DNA from: Caulobacteraceae bacterium
GTDB taxonomy: Bacteria; Pseudomonadota; Alphaproteobacteria; Caulobacterales; Caulobacteraceae
NCBI GenBank assembly: GCA_031291645.1
Contig: JARLIQ010000092.1
Location: 1 to 38,617, forward strand
Direction: 5' to 3'
Length of the DNA: 38,617 nt
In this document: one piece after another, positions 1 to 9,129 of the stretch
How positions within the stretch are numbered: the first letter of the stretch is position 1
How the letters are laid out: each line of letters begins with the position of its first letter
Translations under genes and position numbers: made by a program
Notes under the pieces: generated by a model
Told to the model about the DNA's origin: nothing
What the model saw: the letters and a program-made list of their open reading frames with translations, nothing else
Database searches by the model: none

Positions 1-146
1 GGCTGGGCGGCTGGCGGCGGCTGCGGCGCGCCGGCGGGCGCCTGGGCGAAGGCCTGGGACGCCAGCGCCGTTGAGCCGAGCAGCAGGGCCATGCCTGACG
101 CAACCCCACGACGGGTGCGAATGCGGCAGGTGGTCGATCGATTCAT
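1..146 (-). CDS. bamA: Outer-membrane assembly factor BamA, N-terminal fragment (runs off the window)
   Basis: Only the first 48 codons are inside the window. Reading leftwards from an ATG at 146, the peptide begins MNRSTTCRIRTRRG, then has a hydrophobic stretch (GMALLLGSTALA) ending in SQAFAQA, a clear Sec signal peptide with a cleavage site after AFA. A Pro/Ala/Gln-rich linker follows. No POTRA or barrel sequence is visible, so the identity rests on position: bamA normally lies directly downstream of rseP in alphaproteobacterial dxr-rseP-bamA operons. BamA is the central outer-membrane protein that folds and inserts beta-barrels. The start lies 29 bases after the rseP stop, so co-transcription is likely. 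Any other exported protein at this position would look the same; moderate confidence. Confidence 0.6.
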   Translation of the reverse strand, partial: MNRSTTCRIRTRRGVASGMALLLGSTALASQAFAQAPAGAPQPPPAAQ

Positions 147-175
147 CGGTTCGGCCATTGGCTTAAGACGTTCCG

Positions 176-1399
176 TCACGAGAACAGACCGTCGAGAAAA
201 TGAAAGACGCCGCTGCGCTGCAGGTCGTTGGTGGTGGCGAACAACATCAAACCGACGAGCAAGGCAAGCCCCACCCGGTAGCTTGCCGCCTGAACCGCCG
301 CCCCGACCGGCCGCCGCGCCACAGCCTCATAGGCGTAAAAGAGCAGGTGCCCGCCGTCCAGCACCGGAATCGGCAGCAGGTTGAGAAAACCGATGCCGAC
401 CGAATAGACCGCGACCATGCCCAGGAGCGCGATCACGCTGCCGGCGAGCTGCTCGCCCAGGCCCTGCTCGCCCGCCGCACCGGCCTTGGCCAGGGCGTGG
501 GAGGCCTCAGCGATGCCCAGCGGACCGGAGAGCTGGTTGGCCGAAACCTGGCCGCGCACCACGCGACCCAGGTAGTAGAGGGTCGTGTCCAGCACGTCCC
601 AGGTCATGCGCGCGCCCCGCACGACGGCCTGCGCCGGGTCATAGCGCTTGTGGATCAGGGCGTCGGCGGTGTGCGGCGGCGCGAGACCCAAGAGGCCGCC
701 GTGCTGGCGCCCGCCCAGGCCGTCGTTGACCAGGCCGTCGCTGGGCGTCGCGGTCAGCACGATGGTCTGGCCGCCGCGCTGCAGTTCGAACCGAATCGGC
801 ACCTTGGCGCGGACCACGATCACCTCGCGCAGGTCCTCGAAGCTCTCGATCCGATGGCCGGCCGCGCGGGTTATCAGGTCGCCCGGCTGGAACCCGGCCG
901 CCGCCGCCGGCGAGCCCGGCGAGACGGTCTCGATCCGGGCCGGCACGACGGTCTCGCCCAGGAACAGGAAGACCGAGGTGAACACCACGATCGAGAGCAC
1001 GAAGTTGGCGAGCGGCCCCGCCGCGACGACGAGGGCCCGCTGCCACAGCGGCTTGAAGTGGAAGTAGCGGCGCACCGCCGCGAGCCCCTCGTGGGCGATG
1101 ATCTCGCGCCGCAACTCGGCCAGGTCCTCGCTGTCGGGCACGCTGGAGACGTTCTCGTCGCCGGCGAATCGCACGTACCCGCCGAGGGGAATCCAGCCGA
1201 TCCGCCATTCGGTGCCGCTGCGGTCGCGCCATTGGGCGATCGCGCGGCCGAACCCGATCGAGAATCGGTCGACGGCCACGCCGCAGGCCTTCGCGACCAG
1301 GAAGTGACCAAACTCGTGCACGGTGACCACGATGGTCAGCACGAACAGGAACGGCAGGACCCAGGAGAGCGCGCCGTGGACTAAGGCCAAAAGGGGCAA
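176..1399 (-). CDS. rseP: RseP/MmpA family site-2 intramembrane zinc protease
   Basis: Inner-membrane zinc metalloprotease that cuts transmembrane segments of already clipped substrates; in Escherichia coli the substrate is anti-sigma factor RseA, in Caulobacter (MmpA) the polarity factor PodJ. The 407-residue product has the HEFGH zinc motif at residues 28-32 inside the first membrane segment, a PDZ domain around residues 155-235 (GFQPGDLI), and the distal NLLPIPVLDGG motif with its Asp at about 348, near the C-terminal membrane segments. This is the full set of site-2 protease landmarks at normal length. The start appears to be TTG at 1399, because no ATG lies between it and the upstream in-frame stop; this makes it begin 15 bases after dxr. 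It sits between dxr and bamA in an envelope-biogenesis operon. Family certain; the PodJ-type role is inferred from the caulobacterial context. Confidence 0.95.
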   Translation of the reverse strand: MPLLALVHGALSWVLPFLFVLTIVVTVHEFGHFLVAKACGVAVDRFSIGFGRAIAQWRDRSGTEWRIGWIPLGGYVRFAGDENVSSVPDSEDLAELRREIIAHEGLAAVRRYFHFKPLWQRALVVAAGPLANFVLSIVVFTSVFLFLGETVVPARIETVSPGSPAAAAGFQPGDLITRAAGHRIESFEDLREVIVVRAKVPIRFELQRGGQTIVLTATPSDGLVNDGLGGRQHGGLLGLAPPHTADALIHKRYDPAQAVVRGARMTWDVLDTTLYYLGRVVRGQVSANQLSGPLGIAEASHALAKAGAAGEQGLGEQLAGSVIALLGMVAVYSVGIGFLNLLPIPVLDGGHLLFYAYEAVARRPVGAAVQAASYRVGLALLVGLMLFATTNDLQRSGVFHFLDGLFS

Positions 1400-1414
1400 G
1401 GGATTTTCCGCCAG

Positions 1415-2617
1415 CTAGTGGGTCAGGCCGGCCAGAACCTCGGCCGCCACGCGGCGCGCGGATCCGTCGGTGGTCATGGCGATCTCCAGTGCGCCGTCGG
1501 CGTTCGCCCCCGTGTCGAGTTCCCCCACGGCGTCCATCCGCTGCAGGGTCTCGGCGACAACCGCGACAATATCGAGAAAGCCGATCCGCCGGTCAAGGAA
1601 GGCCGCCACGGCCGCCTCGTTGGCCGCGTTCATCGCGGCCGGGGCCATTCCGCCCGCGGTCAGGGCCGAGCGGGCCAGGGCGATCGAGGGGAAGCGCTCG
1701 GGATCGGGCGGCTCGAAGGTCAGCGAGCCCACCGCGCCCAGGTCCAGCCCCGGCGCCGGCCAGGCCAGCCGGTCGGGCCAGGCGTAGGCGCAGGCGATGG
1801 GCGTGCGCATGTCCGGCGGCCCCAGCTGGGCCAGGGTCGAACCGTCCTGGTACTCGACCAGGCTGTGGATCACCGATTGCGGGTGAATCAAGACGTCGAT
1901 CCGATCAGCCGGGGTTGAGAACAGGTAGGCAGCCTCGATCATTTCCAGGCCCTTGTTCATCATGGTGGCGGAATCGATCGAAATCTTGGCGCCCATGTTC
2001 CAATTGGGATGAGCCAGGGCCTGTTCGCGGGTCGCGCGGCCCATGGCCTCGCGTGTCCAGCTGCGGAACGGCCCGCCGGAGGCCGTCAGGATCAGCCGCG
2101 CGACGCGTTCCAGGCAGTCGGGCTGTAACACCTGAAATATCGCCGAGTGCTCCGAATCGACCGGAATCACCACGCCGCCGGCGCGCCGGGCGGTCTCCAG
2201 CAGCGCCGGGCCGGCGCAGATCAGGCTCTCCTTGTTGGCCAGGGCGATGATCGCTCCCGTGCGGGCGGCCGCCAGGGTGGGCGCCAGGCCGGCCGCACCG
2301 ACGATGGCCGACATCACCCACTCGGCGCCCATGCCGGCCGCCTCGAGGACCGCCTCGGGTCCCGCCGCAGCTCGCACGCCGCTGCCGTCCAGCCGCGCGC
2401 GCAGCTCGTCCAGCAGGCTCTCGTCCTGGATCACCACCAGCTTCGGGCGCCATTGCAGCGCCTGCTCGGCCAGCTTTTCGACGTTGCGGCCCGCGACCAG
2501 GGCCACGATCTCCACCTCCGCGGAGCCGTGGGCCACCGCCTGTTCCAGGAGGTCCAGCGTCGAGACGCCCACCGAGCCGGTGGAGCCCAGGACGGTGACG
2601 GTGCGGCGCAGGGTCAA
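1415..2617 (-). CDS. dxr: 1-deoxy-D-xylulose 5-phosphate reductoisomerase
   Basis: Cytosolic enzyme of the non-mevalonate isoprenoid pathway. It rearranges and reduces DXP to 2-C-methyl-D-erythritol 4-phosphate using NADPH and a divalent metal. Visible landmarks in order: the N-terminal nucleotide-binding motif [22 protein letters not shown], the metal- and substrate-binding [19 protein letters not shown], and [21 protein letters not shown]. From the chosen start the protein is 400 residues, typical for Dxr. I chose the TTG at 2617, which overlaps the cdsA stop as TTGA; a GTG three codons earlier (2626) is also possible. The long upstream open frame inside cdsA is not coding for Dxr. It supplies precursors for the undecaprenyl chain made by the neighbouring uppS product. 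Confidence 0.96.
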   Translation of the reverse strand: MTLRRTVTVLGSTGSVGVSTLDLLEQAVAHGSAEVEIVALVAGRNVEKLAEQALQWRPKLVVIQDESLLDELRARLDGSGVRAAAGPEAVLEAAGMGAEWVMSAIVGAAGLAPTLAAARTGAIIALANKESLICAGPALLETARRAGGVVIPVDSEHSAIFQVLQPDCLERVARLILTASGGPFRSWTREAMGRATREQALAHPNWNMGAKISIDSATMMNKGLEMIEAAYLFSTPADRIDVLIHPQSVIHSLVEYQDGSTLAQLGPPDMRTPIACAYAWPDRLAWPAPGLDLGAVGSLTFEPPDPERFPSIALARSALTAGGMAPAAMNAANEAAVAAFLDRRIGFLDIVAVVAETLQRMDAVGELDTGANADGALEIAMTTDGSARRVAAEVLAGLTH

Positions 2618-3438
2618 TGCGCCCACCCCGCTTCGTAGACCAGCCGCGCCGCGGCGACGGCCAGGGCCGCGAACATCAGTCCGTCGACCCGGTCGAGCAG
2701 TCCGCCATGGCCGGGAATCAGGTCCCCGGAATCCTTTACGCCAAATCGTCGCTTCAACATCGACTCCCAAAGATCGCCCGCCATGGTCGCCAGGCCGCCG
2801 CCCAGGCCGATCATCGCGGCCGCCGCCAGACTCGGGCTCATCCGTGTCCCCGCCGACACCGCCATCGCCGATCCCATCGCGCCAATCAAGCCGCCCACGA
2901 AACCGGACCAGGTCTTATTAGGCGAAAACCGTGGCCAAAGCTTGGGCCCCTTCAAAACGCTGCCGACCAGGAAGGCGAAGATGTCCGCCGACCAGGTGAC
3001 CGCAAACAGCAGCACGGTCCAGCGGAAGCCCTCCGGCGTCGCCCGGAGCCAGGCCAGCGCGAGGCACGGCGCACCGATATAGACCACCCCGAAGCTCGCG
3101 TCGCGCCGGCGCTGCGAAACGTTGCGCGCCACCACGGCCGCGGCGATAGCGCCCAGCAGCAAGAGCAGCCACGCCGCCCCCCAGTGGCGCGCATAGGCGA
3201 CGAACACGCAGACCAGCACCGCCCCGGTGATCGCCGTCGCCACGCGGATCGGCGCGCCCGGCGCGCTCATCTGGCCCCACTCGATGGCCAGCAGCGCGAC
3301 CGCCACCGCCAGCATCAGGAGGAACAGCCAGGTGGGATAGGTCGCCAAGACCACGGCCGGCGCCAGCACCGCCGCCGAGGCCACCCGCACGCCGAGGTTG
3401 TCCCAATCGAACCGCTTAGCCGGTCGCAAGGACGTCAT
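2614..3438 (-). CDS. cdsA: Phosphatidate cytidylyltransferase (CDP-diacylglycerol synthase)
   Basis: Integral inner-membrane enzyme that converts phosphatidic acid and CTP to CDP-diacylglycerol, the precursor of all bacterial phospholipids. The protein is a series of hydrophobic helices and ends with the family signature near the C terminus: [19 protein letters not shown], then LDRVDG, which matches the CdsA pattern K-R-x4-K-D-x-G...HGG-x-x-DR-x-D. The start is uncertain between ATG at 3456 and ATG at 3438; the latter has a GGAG box about 9 bases upstream and was chosen. Either overlaps the end of uppS, and the stop overlaps the dxr start, so translation is tightly coupled along uppS-cdsA-dxr. 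Confidence 0.94.
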   Translation of the reverse strand: MTSLRPAKRFDWDNLGVRVASAAVLAPAVVLATYPTWLFLLMLAVAVALLAIEWGQMSAPGAPIRVATAITGAVLVCVFVAYARHWGAAWLLLLLGAIAAAVVARNVSQRRRDASFGVVYIGAPCLALAWLRATPEGFRWTVLLFAVTWSADIFAFLVGSVLKGPKLWPRFSPNKTWSGFVGGLIGAMGSAMAVSAGTRMSPSLAAAAMIGLGGGLATMAGDLWESMLKRRFGVKDSGDLIPGHGGLLDRVDGLMFAALAVAAARLVYEAGWAH

Positions 3439-4186
3439 CGACGTCGGCTCCGCCATAGCGCCGGTCGCGCCCGCGGAACTCGTCCAGTGCGGCCTTCAGC
3501 TGGGCCGGGCCGTAGTCGGGCCACAGGACGTCCTGGAAGACCAGTTCGGCGTAGGCGGTCTCCCAGAGCAGGAAGTTGGACAGCCGCCGCTCGCCGCTGG
3601 TGCGGATGATCAGGTCCGGCGCGGCGTGCTCGGCGGTGGAAAGGTGCGATTCGAAGGCGGCCTCGTCGATGGCGGCGGGGTCCAGCCGCCCTTCCCGCAC
3701 CGCTTCGGCCAGGCGGCGCGCGGCGTCGGCGATGTCGGCCCGCCCGCCGTAGTTGAACGCGACCTGCAGGTGGAAGCGCGTGTTGGCCGCCGTGGTCGTC
3801 TCGGCCTCGTCGATCATCGAGAGCACGTCCTTGGACAGGCCCGCGCGGCGGCCGATGACGCGCACCCGCACGCCCTCGCGCCGCAGCCGGGCGAGGTCGC
3901 TCTCGAAATAGAGCTTGGGCAGGCTCATCAGCTCGGAGACCTCCTGCGCCGGCCGGCTCCAGTTCTCGGTCGAGAAGCCGAACACGGTCAGCCGGCCCAC
4001 GCCCAGCTGCTGGGCGGCCTCCACGGTGCGTTTGAGCGCGGTGACGCCGGCCCGGTGGCCGAGCGTGCGCGGCAGGCCGCGGGCCTTAGCCCAGCGCCCG
4101 TTGCCGTCCATGATGATGGCGACATGCAGGGGCGGGGCCTCGGCGTCCGAACGCGGCAGCGGCCTCAGCCCCGAAGTCAGCGACAT
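3416..4186 (-). CDS. uppS: Di-trans,poly-cis-undecaprenyl diphosphate synthase
   Basis: Cytosolic cis-prenyltransferase that adds isopentenyl diphosphate units to farnesyl diphosphate to give the C55 lipid carrier for peptidoglycan and surface polysaccharides. The N-terminal signature HVAIIMDGNGRWAKARG carries the catalytic Asp, followed by GHRAG, then FGFSTENWSRP, and near the end LIIRTSGERRLSNFLLWE. Length 256 residues is normal. ATG at 4186 is preferred over the TTG at 4192, because an AGGAG box lies 9 bases upstream of it. It follows frr after 46 bases and overlaps cdsA. Its product is also what the HfsE primer enzyme elsewhere in this window would use. Confidence 0.96.
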   Translation of the reverse strand: MSLTSGLRPLPRSDAEAPPLHVAIIMDGNGRWAKARGLPRTLGHRAGVTALKRTVEAAQQLGVGRLTVFGFSTENWSRPAQEVSELMSLPKLYFESDLARLRREGVRVRVIGRRAGLSKDVLSMIDEAETTTAANTRFHLQVAFNYGGRADIADAARRLAEAVREGRLDPAAIDEAAFESHLSTAEHAAPDLIIRTSGERRLSNFLLWETAYAELVFQDVLWPDYGPAQLKAALDEFRGRDRRYGGADVDDVLATG

Positions 4187-4232
4187 GCGCAAAAGCTCCT
4201 CTCACCGCCGCTGCGACCAGGCCGCCCACCCA

Positions 4233-4799
4233 TCAGACCTGCATGATCTCATGCTCTTTGGTTTTCAAGGTCTCGTCGATGCGCTTGATCGCCTCGTCGG
4301 TGAGCTTTTGCACCTCGTCGCTCATCCGCTTGTGCTCATCCTGGTTGATGACGCTGTCCTTCTCGGCCTTCTTCAGGTCGTCGTTGGCGTCGCGGCGGAC
4401 GTTGCGCACGGCGATGCGCTGCTGCTCGGCGTACTTGCCGGCGAGCTTGGCCAGCTCCCTGCGCCGTTCCTCGGTCAGCGGCGGGATCGGCACCCGCAGG
4501 TTCTGGCCCTCGACCACAGGGTTGAGCCCGAGGCCGGCGTTGCGGATCGCCTTCTCGACCGAGACGACGACGCCGCGGTCCCAGACGCTGACCGTGATCG
4601 AGCGCGGGTCGGGGACGCTGATGCCGGCGACCTGGGTGATCGGCACGGTCGAGCCGTAGGCGTCGACCATCACCTGGTCCAGCAGGCCGGCGGTGGCGCG
4701 GCCGGTGCGCAGCGAGTGGAACTCGTCCTTCAGCGCCGCGACGGACTTGTCCATGCGGTCCCGATAGCGGGCGAGGACGGGCTTTTCAGTTGTGGCCAT
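4233..4799 (-). CDS. frr: Ribosome recycling factor
   Basis: Cytosolic factor that, with EF-G, splits the post-termination ribosome. The 188-residue protein is the normal size. It has the conserved N-terminal helix with [11 protein letters not shown], the central segment [15 protein letters not shown], and the C-terminal helix with [20 protein letters not shown] and [15 protein letters not shown]. The start ATG at 4799 has a GAGG box upstream, 11 bases after the pyrH stop. pyrH-frr is one of the most conserved gene pairs in bacteria. Confidence 0.97.
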   Translation of the reverse strand: MATTEKPVLARYRDRMDKSVAALKDEFHSLRTGRATAGLLDQVMVDAYGSTVPITQVAGISVPDPRSITVSVWDRGVVVSVEKAIRNAGLGLNPVVEGQNLRVPIPPLTEERRRELAKLAGKYAEQQRIAVRNVRRDANDDLKKAEKDSVINQDEHKRMSDEVQKLTDEAIKRIDETLKTKEHEIMQV

Positions 4800-4810
4800 G
4801 GCTCTAACCC

Positions 4811-5602
4811 TCAGTCTTTCTCGTGGCGTTCCTTGCCGATCACCGTGTGCAGGCCTTCGCCCTTCAGGACGTTCAAAAAGGCGCCGCGATGGCGGATGGA
4901 GAACACGACGATGGGAATGTCACTGTCGCGCATCAGGCTGATCGCCGAGGCGTCCATGACCCTAAGGTCTTGTGCGAGAACCTCAAGATAGCTCAGACGC
5001 TCGTAGCGTTCGGCGGCGGGGTCCTTCTTCGGGTCGGCGGTGTAGACCCCGTCGACGCTGGTCCCCTTGAACAGGGCTTCGCAGCCCATCTCGGCCGCGC
5101 GCAAGGCCGCGGCGGTGTCGGTCGTGAAGTAGGGATTGCCGGTGCCGGCGGCGAAGATCACCACCCGGCCCTTTTCCAGGTGCCGCTGGGCGCGGCGGCG
5201 GATGTAGGGTTCGCAGACCGCGTCCATGGGAATGGCCGACTGGACCCGGGTGCTGACCCCGATCTTCTCCAGCGCGCTCTGCATGGCCAGGGCGTTCATC
5301 ACCGTGGCCAGCATGCCCATGTAGTCGGCGCTGGAGCGCTCCATGCCCCGCCCGGCCATCGACAGCCCACGGAAGATGTTGCCGCCGCCGATCACCAGGC
5401 ACAGCTCCACGCCCTGGTTGGCGACCTCGGCGATGTCGGCGGCCACCGCGTCGACCGTGGCCATGTCGATGCCGAAGGCCGCCTCGCCCATCAGCACCTC
5501 GCCGGAGACCTTGAGCAGCACGCGGCGATACTTCATGGCGGATTGCGCGGGGGCGCCCGTCCGGGCCGAGGGATCAGCCGACGAAATCATCTGGGTGGTC
5601 AT
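4811..5602 (-). CDS. pyrH: UMP kinase
   Basis: Hexameric cytosolic kinase of the amino-acid-kinase fold that phosphorylates UMP to UDP in pyrimidine synthesis. Recognised by [15 protein letters not shown] at the start of the domain, [11 protein letters not shown], the [14 protein letters not shown] segment, [18 protein letters not shown], and the C-terminal [15 protein letters not shown]. The open frame runs back to an ATG at 5653, but UMP kinases are usually about 240 residues, so I chose ATG 5602 (263 residues); still shorter starts, such as the Met before KYRRVLLK, are possible. It is the first gene of the leftward operon. No tsf gene lies directly upstream, unlike the common rpsB-tsf-pyrH order; instead a divergent gene begins. 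Confidence 0.93.
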   Translation of the reverse strand: MTTQMISSADPSARTGAPAQSAMKYRRVLLKVSGEVLMGEAAFGIDMATVDAVAADIAEVANQGVELCLVIGGGNIFRGLSMAGRGMERSSADYMGMLATVMNALAMQSALEKIGVSTRVQSAIPMDAVCEPYIRRRAQRHLEKGRVVIFAAGTGNPYFTTDTAAALRAAEMGCEALFKGTSVDGVYTADPKKDPAAERYERLSYLEVLAQDLRVMDASAISLMRDSDIPIVVFSIRHRGAFLNVLKGEGLHTVIGKERHEKD

Positions 5603-5673
5603 GGCGGTCTCTGGTCGGGCTCGAGGCGCGGGCTGGACGAGTCGAGCCACCATAGCCGAAGCGGCCCTGCCCC

Positions 5674-5701
5674 GTCGAACGTCAGCTGTCGAACGTCAGC
5701 T
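5674..5701. repeat. Perfect 14-base tandem duplication between pyrH and the opgD-like gene
   Basis: The unit gtcgaacgtcagct occurs twice head to tail with no spacer (5674-5687 and 5688-5701). It lies in the divergent promoter region (5603-5827). A duplicated operator or simple slippage are both possible; nothing else in this 225-base gap is recognised. Confidence 0.9.
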
Positions 5702-5827
5702 GCGCCGGCGGGCGAGCCGAGCGCCTCCGCTTGCGCGTCGCGGCGGGCGCGGGCGATAGTGGCCGCCTATGACAGAGAGAGCGGCGGAACGGGGCGCGCC
5801 CTGGCCGCGGGGATTCGTATCCAGCGC

Positions 5828-7372
5828 ATGCATCGTTTGTCCCGGCGCCGGCTGATGGGCGCCACCCTGGGCCTCGGCGCCGGCGCCCTGCCCGCCCTGG
5901 CCAGCCTGGCGCGCCAGTCCGGGCCGCCGCTCGGCCGGCCCCAGCCCTTCTCCTTCGATCGCCTGAAGGCCGCGGCCGCCGACTCGGCGCGGCGGCCCTA
6001 CGCCCCGACGCACGCGGCGCCCGCGCTGGCGGCGGCCGACGACGCCGCCCTGGCCCAGGCAGCCTACCGGCCCGACATGACCCTGTGGGGCGACAGGCCG
6101 GGCGATGCGGCGATCCGATTCTTCCACCTGGGGCGCTACGCCCGGCGGCCGGTCGCCATCCACGTGGTCGACGACGGCCAGGCGCGGCCGGTGGTCTATG
6201 CCGAGAGCCTGTTCCAGATCGCCAACGCGGGCCTCGCCCGGCGCCTTGCCGGATCGAAAGGGTTCGCCGGCTTTCGGGCGATGAACCGCGACCGCCAGGG
6301 CGACTGGCTGGCCTTCCTGGGCGCCGCCTATTTCCGCAGCGCCGACCCGTTCAACCAGTACGGCCTTTCCGCCCGCGGGCTGGCGATCAACACGGCGACC
6401 GGCGGGCCGGAGGCCTTTCCCGACTTCACCAGCTTCTGGCTGGAGCGCGACGCCGCGGGCGATCTGACGGTCTATGCCGCGCTGGAGGGCGAGCACGTCG
6501 CCGGCGCCTATCGGATCGCCAACCAGCGCGAGCCCAACGGCCTGACGCAGGACATCGAGTGCGTGCTGCACTTTCGAAAGCCGGTCGAGCGGCTGGGGGT
6601 CGCGCCGCTGACCAGCATGTTCTGGTACGGCGAGAACGGACCGCCGCCGATCCACGACTGGCGGCCCGAGATCCACGATTCCGACGGCCTGGCGATCTCG
6701 ACCGGCGCCGGCGAGCGGATCTGGCGGCCGCTGGTCGACCCGCCGCGGGTGGTGACCAACACCTTCGCCGACGTCCACCCGCGCGGCTTCGGCCTGTCGC
6801 AGCGCGACCGCGCCTTCGACCACTACCAGGACGACGGCATCTTCTACGAGCGGCGGCCCAGCGCCTGGGTCGAGCCGATCGGCGACTGGGGCCCCGGCGC
6901 CGTCACCCTGGTCGAGATCCCGACCGACGACGAGACCAACGACAACGTCGTCGCCTTCTGGACCCCGGCCGGTCCGGTCCGGGCGGGCGACGCCCTGACC
7001 TATCGCTATCGCCTGTCCTGGACCTCGAACGATCCTGTGCCGCCCGGCCTGGCGCGGGTGGTCGCCACCCGCACCGGCGAAGGCGGCCGGCCCGGCCAGC
7101 CGCGCCAGCCGGGCCAGAAGAAGCTGGTCGTCGACTTCCAGGGCGGCCCGCTCGCCGGCCTCGGCCGCGACAGCGGCGTCCAGCCCGTGGTCAGCATCGC
7201 GCGCGGGCGGATCGAGGGCGTCGGCGCCTATCCCGTGGTCGGGACCGACCTCTGGCGGCTGATGATCGACGCGACCGTGCTCGACCCGGATTCGGCCGAC
7301 CTGCGGGCCTATCTGCGTCGCGGCGGCGGCGCGCTCAGCGAAACCTGGACCTATCAGCTCTTCGACCGGTGA
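5828..7372 (+). CDS. Glucan biosynthesis protein of the OpgD/OpgG (MdoD/MdoG) family
   Basis: Exported protein of the family that shapes osmoregulated periplasmic glucans. The N terminus MHRLSRRRLMGATLGLGAG is a twin-arginine signal (S-R-R-x-L), the mode of export known for OpgD rather than the Sec-exported OpgG. The mature region holds family landmarks: FSFDRLKAAA, LFHLGR-like FFHLGRYARRPV, FNQYGLSARGLAINT, FPDFTSFWLE, LTSMFWYGENG, RPEIHDSDGL, NTFADVHPRGFGLSQRDR, FDHYQDDGIFYERRPS, and near the end the LSWTSNDPVP strand. The 514 residues fit the family. The open frame extends far upstream, but only this Met precedes a sensible signal peptide. No opgH glucosyltransferase is nearby. A gamma-glutamyltransferase-family gene begins 4 bases after its stop, so the two are probably co-transcribed. 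Confidence 0.88.
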   Translation: MHRLSRRRLMGATLGLGAGALPALASLARQSGPPLGRPQPFSFDRLKAAAADSARRPYAPTHAAPALAAADDAALAQAAYRPDMTLWGDRPGDAAIRFFHLGRYARRPVAIHVVDDGQARPVVYAESLFQIANAGLARRLAGSKGFAGFRAMNRDRQGDWLAFLGAAYFRSADPFNQYGLSARGLAINTATGGPEAFPDFTSFWLERDAAGDLTVYAALEGEHVAGAYRIANQREPNGLTQDIECVLHFRKPVERLGVAPLTSMFWYGENGPPPIHDWRPEIHDSDGLAISTGAGERIWRPLVDPPRVVTNTFADVHPRGFGLSQRDRAFDHYQDDGIFYERRPSAWVEPIGDWGPGAVTLVEIPTDDETNDNVVAFWTPAGPVRAGDALTYRYRLSWTSNDPVPPGLARVVATRTGEGGRPGQPRQPGQKKLVVDFQGGPLAGLGRDSGVQPVVSIARGRIEGVGAYPVVGTDLWRLMIDATVLDPDSADLRAYLRRGGGALSETWTYQLFDR

Positions 7373-7376
7373 TCCC

Positions 7377-9119
7377 ATGCGCCTGCGCCGCCTGTTCGAA
7401 ACGGTTCCCGAGGCCATCGCCGCGGGCGCGGCGCGCACGGCGCTCGACCGGCCCGACATCCGGGGCGGCGACCGCATCGACGGGGCGAGCTGGGCCTCGC
7501 GCTCGACCGTCTGGGGCGCGCACGGCGCGGCGGCGACCGCCCATCCCCTGGCCAGCCTGATCGCCATCGACATCCTGCGCGCCGGCGGCTCGGCGGTGGA
7601 CGCGGCGATCGCGGCCAATGCGGCCCTGGGCTTTCTGGAGCCGATCGCCTGCGGGATCGGCGGCGACGCCTTCGCCCTGCTGTGGGACCCCAAGGCCGGC
7701 CAGGTGGTCGGGCTGAACGGCTCGGGCCGCTCGCCGGCGGGGCTGAGCCTCGAAACCCAGCGCGCCCGCGCCAGGGACGGGATGATCGCCCCGCGCGGCG
7801 CGATCGCCGTCTCGGTTCCCGGCGCGGTCGACGCCTGGGGCGCGCTGCACGCCCGCTACGGCAAGCTGAAGTGGGCCGACCTCTTCGCCCCGGCGATCGC
7901 CCTGGCCGAGGCCGGCGCGCCGGTGGCCCAGACCGTGGCCTATTACCTGCGCGTCTCGCACCGCATCTTCACCCGGCCGGACGCGGGCATCGAGGAGGTG
8001 GAGAACTTCCTGCGCGTGTGGGCGCCGACCGGCCGCACGCCGGCCGAGGGCGAGATGTTCGCCAACCCGGCCCTGGCGCGGACCTACCGGCTGATCGCCG
8101 AGGGCGGCGCGCGGGCCTATTACGAGGGCGAGATCGCCGAGCGGATCGACGCCTATTTCAAGCGGATCGGTGGCTGGCTGTCGGCGGCGGACCTGGCTGC
8201 GCACCACACCGAGTGGGTCCAGCCCCGCTCGACCGGCTACCGCGGCGTCGATGTCTGGGCCCTGCCGCCCAACGGCCAGGGCCTTTCGACGCTCCAGATC
8301 CTGAACATCCTGGAGACGTTCGACATGGCCGGCCTGGGCTTCCAGACCGCCGCGTCGCTGCACACCCAGATCGAGGCCAAGCGCCTGGCGTTCGAGGACC
8401 GGGCCCGCTACTTCGCCGACCCGGACTTCGCCGCCCTGCCGATCGACTGGCTGATCTCCAAGGACTACGCCGCCGAGCGCGCCAAGCTGATCCGACCCGA
8501 CCGGATCCTTCAGCCCGTCTTCGCCGGCCAGGCGCCCAGCCAGGGCGACACCACCTACCTGTGCGCGGCGGACGCGGACGGGATGATGGTCTCGCTGATC
8601 CAGTCCAACTTCCATCTGATGGGGTCCGGCCTGGCGCCGGACGGCCTCGGCTTCATGTTCCAGAACCGGGGCGAACTGTTCCACCTGGCCGACGGCCACC
8701 CCAACCTCTACGCCCCGCGCAAGCGGCCGTTCCAGACCATCATCCCGGGTTTCGCCACCCTCGGCGGCCAGCCCTGGCTGGCGTTCGGCGTGATGGGCGG
8801 CGACATGCAGCCCCAGGGCCAGGCCCAGATCATCCAGAGCCTGGTCGACCACGGCCTCGACATCACCGCCGCGGGCGACGCGCCGCGCTGGCGCCACGAG
8901 GGATCGAGCGAGCCGACCGGCCGGCCACCCAGCGGCAATGGCCTGGTGCGGCTGGAAAGCGGCGTGCCGGCGGCGGCGCGCGAGGGGCTGGCCGCGCTCG
9001 GCTGGACCTTCGGCGCCTCGGACGGCACGCTCGGCGGCTACCAGTGCATCCAGCGCTGGCCGGGCCGCTACGCCGCCGCCAGCGAGATGCGCAAGGACGG
9101 CGCCGCCCTCGCCTACTGA
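7377..9119 (+). CDS. Gamma-glutamyltransferase family protein (Ntn hydrolase)
   Basis: Member of the gamma-glutamyltranspeptidase family, which self-cleaves and uses the newly exposed Thr to hydrolyse or transfer gamma-glutamyl groups (glutathione and related amides). Seen: AHPLASLIAIDILRAGGSAVDAA at the N terminus, CGIGGDAF, GSGRSPAG, and the predicted processing site SQGDTTYLCAADADG with the nucleophile at about Thr392, followed by the small-subunit motif MVSLIQSNFHLMGSGL. Length 580 residues is normal. Unlike classical periplasmic enzymes it has no obvious signal peptide (it starts MRLRRLFETVPEA), so a cytoplasmic acylase or transpeptidase of the ywrD type is possible. It converges on the phosphoesterase gene, with stops 10 bases apart. 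Substrate not predictable from sequence. Confidence 0.88.
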   Translation: MRLRRLFETVPEAIAAGAARTALDRPDIRGGDRIDGASWASRSTVWGAHGAAATAHPLASLIAIDILRAGGSAVDAAIAANAALGFLEPIACGIGGDAFALLWDPKAGQVVGLNGSGRSPAGLSLETQRARARDGMIAPRGAIAVSVPGAVDAWGALHARYGKLKWADLFAPAIALAEAGAPVAQTVAYYLRVSHRIFTRPDAGIEEVENFLRVWAPTGRTPAEGEMFANPALARTYRLIAEGGARAYYEGEIAERIDAYFKRIGGWLSAADLAAHHTEWVQPRSTGYRGVDVWALPPNGQGLSTLQILNILETFDMAGLGFQTAASLHTQIEAKRLAFEDRARYFADPDFAALPIDWLISKDYAAERAKLIRPDRILQPVFAGQAPSQGDTTYLCAADADGMMVSLIQSNFHLMGSGLAPDGLGFMFQNRGELFHLADGHPNLYAPRKRPFQTIIPGFATLGGQPWLAFGVMGGDMQPQGQAQIIQSLVDHGLDITAAGDAPRWRHEGSSEPTGRPPSGNGLVRLESGVPAAAREGLAALGWTFGASDGTLGGYQCIQRWPGRYAAASEMRKDGAALAY

Positions 9120-9129
9120 ACCGCCGCCT

